The notes beneath the pieces were generated by a model. The model searched no databases, was not told the origin of the DNA, and was given only the letters and a program-made list of their open reading frames with translations. The position numbers and the translations under genes are program-made. Positions 62,189 through 64,000 of a stretch of 64,000 nt of DNA are shown here, piece after piece. How positions within the stretch are numbered: the stretch's first letter is position 1; each line of letters starts with the position of its first letter. Source of the DNA: Sphingomonas sp. BK580 (GTDB taxonomy: Bacteria > Pseudomonadota > Alphaproteobacteria > Sphingomonadales > Sphingomonadaceae); the NCBI RefSeq assembly GCF_014194975.1, contig NZ_JACIAY010000003.1:124001-188000 (forward strand), given 5' to 3'.

Positions 62189-64000
62189 GCCGCCGGCTCC
62201 AGCGCGCGGAGCTCGGCGACGCCGATCTCCTGCTCGCCGGGCTGGTGCCAGGCGATCCACAACGTCGTCGCGAAGCCGGCGAGCACGCCCAGCACCACCA
62301 GCCACCAGATGTGCCACACCAGCGCGAAGCCGGTGAGATAGGTGAAGAAGGCGCCGACGAAGCCGTAGGCGCTGTTGCGCGGCATCTCGATCGGCTCCAG
62401 CGGCTCGGGCGTCTCCTCCGCCTCGCCGCGCTTCATCAGCGCGAGCGCGTCCCGCCCTTCGACCTGGGGCAACCGCGCGAAGTTCCACGGCGGCGGCGGC
62501 GAGCGCGTCGCCCATTCCAGCGTGCGCCCGTCCCACGGATCGCCGGTCTCGTCGGCGAGCGAGCGGCGCTCGCGCACCGAGACGTAGAGCTGCATCGCCA
62601 GGCTCGCGATCCCCCCCAGGATCAGCAGCGCCCCGAGCCAGGCGGCGACCAGCCAGGGCTGCCACGCCGGGTTGTCGTAATGCTGGAGCCGACGCGTCAT
62701 GCCCATCAGCCCGAGCGCGTAGAGCGGCATGAAGGCGAGATAGAAGCCGCTCACCCACAGCATCACCGCGGCCTTGCCCCAGCCGTCGTGCAGGCGGAAG
62801 CCGAATGCCTTGGGGAACCAGTAGCTGTAGCCCGCGAAGGCGCTGAACAGCACGCCGCCGATGATCACGTTGTGGAAATGCGCCACCAGGAACACCGAGT
62901 TGTGGAGCACGAAATCGGCCGGGGGCACCGCCAGCAGCACGCCGGTCATCCCGCCGACGACGAAGGTGGGGATGAACGCCACCGCCCACAGCATCGGCAC
63001 CTCGAAGCGCAGCCGCCCGCCGTACATCGTGAACAGCCAGTTGAAGACCTTCACGCCGGTCGGCACCGCGATGATCATCGTCATCACGCCGAACACGCCG
63101 TTGACGTCCGCCCCCGCCCCCATGGTGAAGAAATGGTGCAGCCAAACCATGAAGGAGAGGACGCAGATCGCGAGCGTGGCGAGCACCATCGAGCGATAGC
63201 CGAACAGCGGCTTGCCGCTGAAGGTCGCGATGATCTCGCTGAAGATCCCGAAGGCGGGCAGCACCAGGATATAGACCTCGGGATGGCCCCAGGCCCAGAT
63301 CAGGTTGACGAACAGCATCTGGTTGCCGCCCGCCGCGTTGGTGAAGAAGTGGAAGCCCAGGTAGCGATCCAGCGTCAGCATGATCAGCGTCGCGGTCAGG
63401 ATGGGGAAGGCCGCCACGATCAGCAGGTTGCTCGCCAGCGCGGTCCAGCAGAAGATCGGCATGCGGGTGTAGCGCATGCCGGGCGCGCGCATCTTCAGGA
63501 TCGTCGTGACCAGGTTGATCCCGCCGAGTAGCGTCCCCGCGCCCGAGATCTGCAACGCCCAGAGATAGTAGTCGACCCCGACCCCGGGCGAGAAGGCGCG
63601 CTCGCTCAGCGGCGGGTAGACCAGCCAGCCGGTCCGCGCGAACTCACCGACGATGAGACTGGTGTTGATCAGCAGCACGCCGGTGGCGGTGAGCCAGAAG
63701 CTCACCGAGTTGAGCGTCGGAAAGGCGACGTCGCGCACGCCCAGCTGGAGCGGTACCGCGAAGTTCATCAGCCCGATCATGAACGGCATCGCCACGAAGA
63801 AGATCATGATCGTGCCGTGCGCGCTGAAGATCTGGTCATAGTGGTCGGGCGGCAGGAAACCCTTGCCCGCGCCAACCGCCATGGCCTGATGCGAGCGCAT
63901 CATCAGCGCGTCCGCGAAGCCGCGGATCAGCATCACCAGCGCGAGCAGACAGTACATCACGCCGATGCGCTTATGGTCGACCGAGGTGATCCACTCGCGC
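62185..64000 (-). CDS. cyoB: cytochrome o ubiquinol oxidase subunit I, 5' end outside window
   Basis: About 604 residues of the haem-copper oxidase catalytic subunit are present; the start lies beyond 64000. [13 protein letters not shown] marks the usual region after the first helix. [20 protein letters not shown] contains the Cu-B His and cross-linked Tyr, [12 protein letters not shown] the two other Cu-B histidines, and [14 protein letters not shown] the haem ligands. It reduces oxygen with ubiquinol and pumps protons. cyoA should precede it. Confidence 0.96.
   Translation of the reverse strand, partial: REWITSVDHKRIGVMYCLLALVMLIRGFADALMMRSHQAMAVGAGKGFLPPDHYDQIFSAHGTIMIFFVAMPFMIGLMNFAVPLQLGVRDVAFPTLNSVSFWLTATGVLLINTSLIVGEFARTGWLVYPPLSERAFSPGVGVDYYLWALQISGAGTLLGGINLVTTILKMRAPGMRYTRMPIFCWTALASNLLIVAAFPILTATLIMLTLDRYLGFHFFTNAAGGNQMLFVNLIWAWGHPEVYILVLPAFGIFSEIIATFSGKPLFGYRSMVLATLAICVLSFMVWLHHFFTMGAGADVNGVFGVMTMIIAVPTGVKVFNWLFTMYGGRLRFEVPMLWAVAFIPTFVVGGMTGVLLAVPPADFVLHNSVFLVAHFHNVIIGGVLFSAFAGYSYWFPKAFGFRLHDGWGKAAVMLWVSGFYLAFMPLYALGLMGMTRRLQHYDNPAWQPWLVAAWLGALLILGGIASLAMQLYVSVRERRSLADETGDPWDGRTLEWATRSPPPPWNFARLPQVEGRDALALMKRGEAEETPEPLEPIEMPRNSAYGFVGAFFTYLTGFALVWHIWWLVVLGVLAGFATTLWIAWHQPGEQEIGVAELRALEPAA

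Overview
The window reads as chromosomal DNA of a high-GC alphaproteobacterium. It is most likely a Sphingomonas-like member of the Sphingomonadales. The basis is gene content: a Grx4/BolA/DUF1476 cluster, a UPF0262 gene, a fused thiS-thiG, an aerobic CobN/CobG-type cobalamin pathway, and a bo3-type ubiquinol oxidase. Palindromic intergenic repeats are frequent. I see no phage, insertion sequence, CRISPR array or plasmid functions. Genes are tightly packed, with many ATGA, GTGA or TGATG stop/start overlaps.

Layout: 1-0.6 kb is a BlaI/BlaR1-type repressor-sensor pair with a promoter covered by two operator-like dyads. 0.9-1.9 kb holds grxD, a BolA gene and DUF1476. 2.1-5.3 kb is leuC, a 35-residue small ORF, leuD and a quinone oxidoreductase. 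5.7-9.4 kb is a GST, then the two halves of a 3-oxoacid CoA-transferase separated by a lipoprotein acid phosphatase, then a HAD hydrolase. 9.7-17.1 kb holds a ThDP enzyme, csbD, thiSG, aroQ, accB-accC, arsC and a phospholipase D. 17.3-27.1 kb holds purL, a DUF418 protein, bfd-bfr behind two Fur-like boxes, an Hpt protein, der, bamB, a YfgM-like protein and panB. 27.1-34.9 kb holds a membrane protein, an ArsC-family protein, a LysR regulator diverging from a DUF1330 protein and an epoxide-hydrolase-like enzyme, tRNA-Pro(GGG), yajC-secD-secF, and two small proteins.

The centre of interest is 35.0-57.6 kb, a nearly complete aerobic (late cobalt insertion) cobalamin locus. A cobalamin riboswitch precedes cobW-cobN-cobG-cobH-cobI-cobJ, then cobK on the opposite strand, then cobL-cobE-cobM-cobB-cobF. 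A second, compact riboswitch precedes cbtB-cbtA-cobO-DUF1636-cobT-ribazole phosphatase-cobS. A converging minus-strand set, cobC-cobD-cobQ, completes the amidation and aminopropanol steps, and cobU diverges from cobC. Together these cover most steps from precorrin-2 to adenosylcobalamin plus cobalt uptake. cobA (SUMT), the CobST chelatase subunits, a cob(II)yrinate reductase and bluB are not in the window. CobN and CobG, and possibly CobD, carry extra in-frame linkers made from palindromic repeats like those between genes.

The right end, 57.9-64.0 kb, has dnaB diverging from UPF0262, a GH25-like protein and cdd. These converge on cyoD-cyoC-cyoB, the last running off the end of the window. Short palindromic repeats of at least three sequence types occupy most intergenic spaces over 200 bp.
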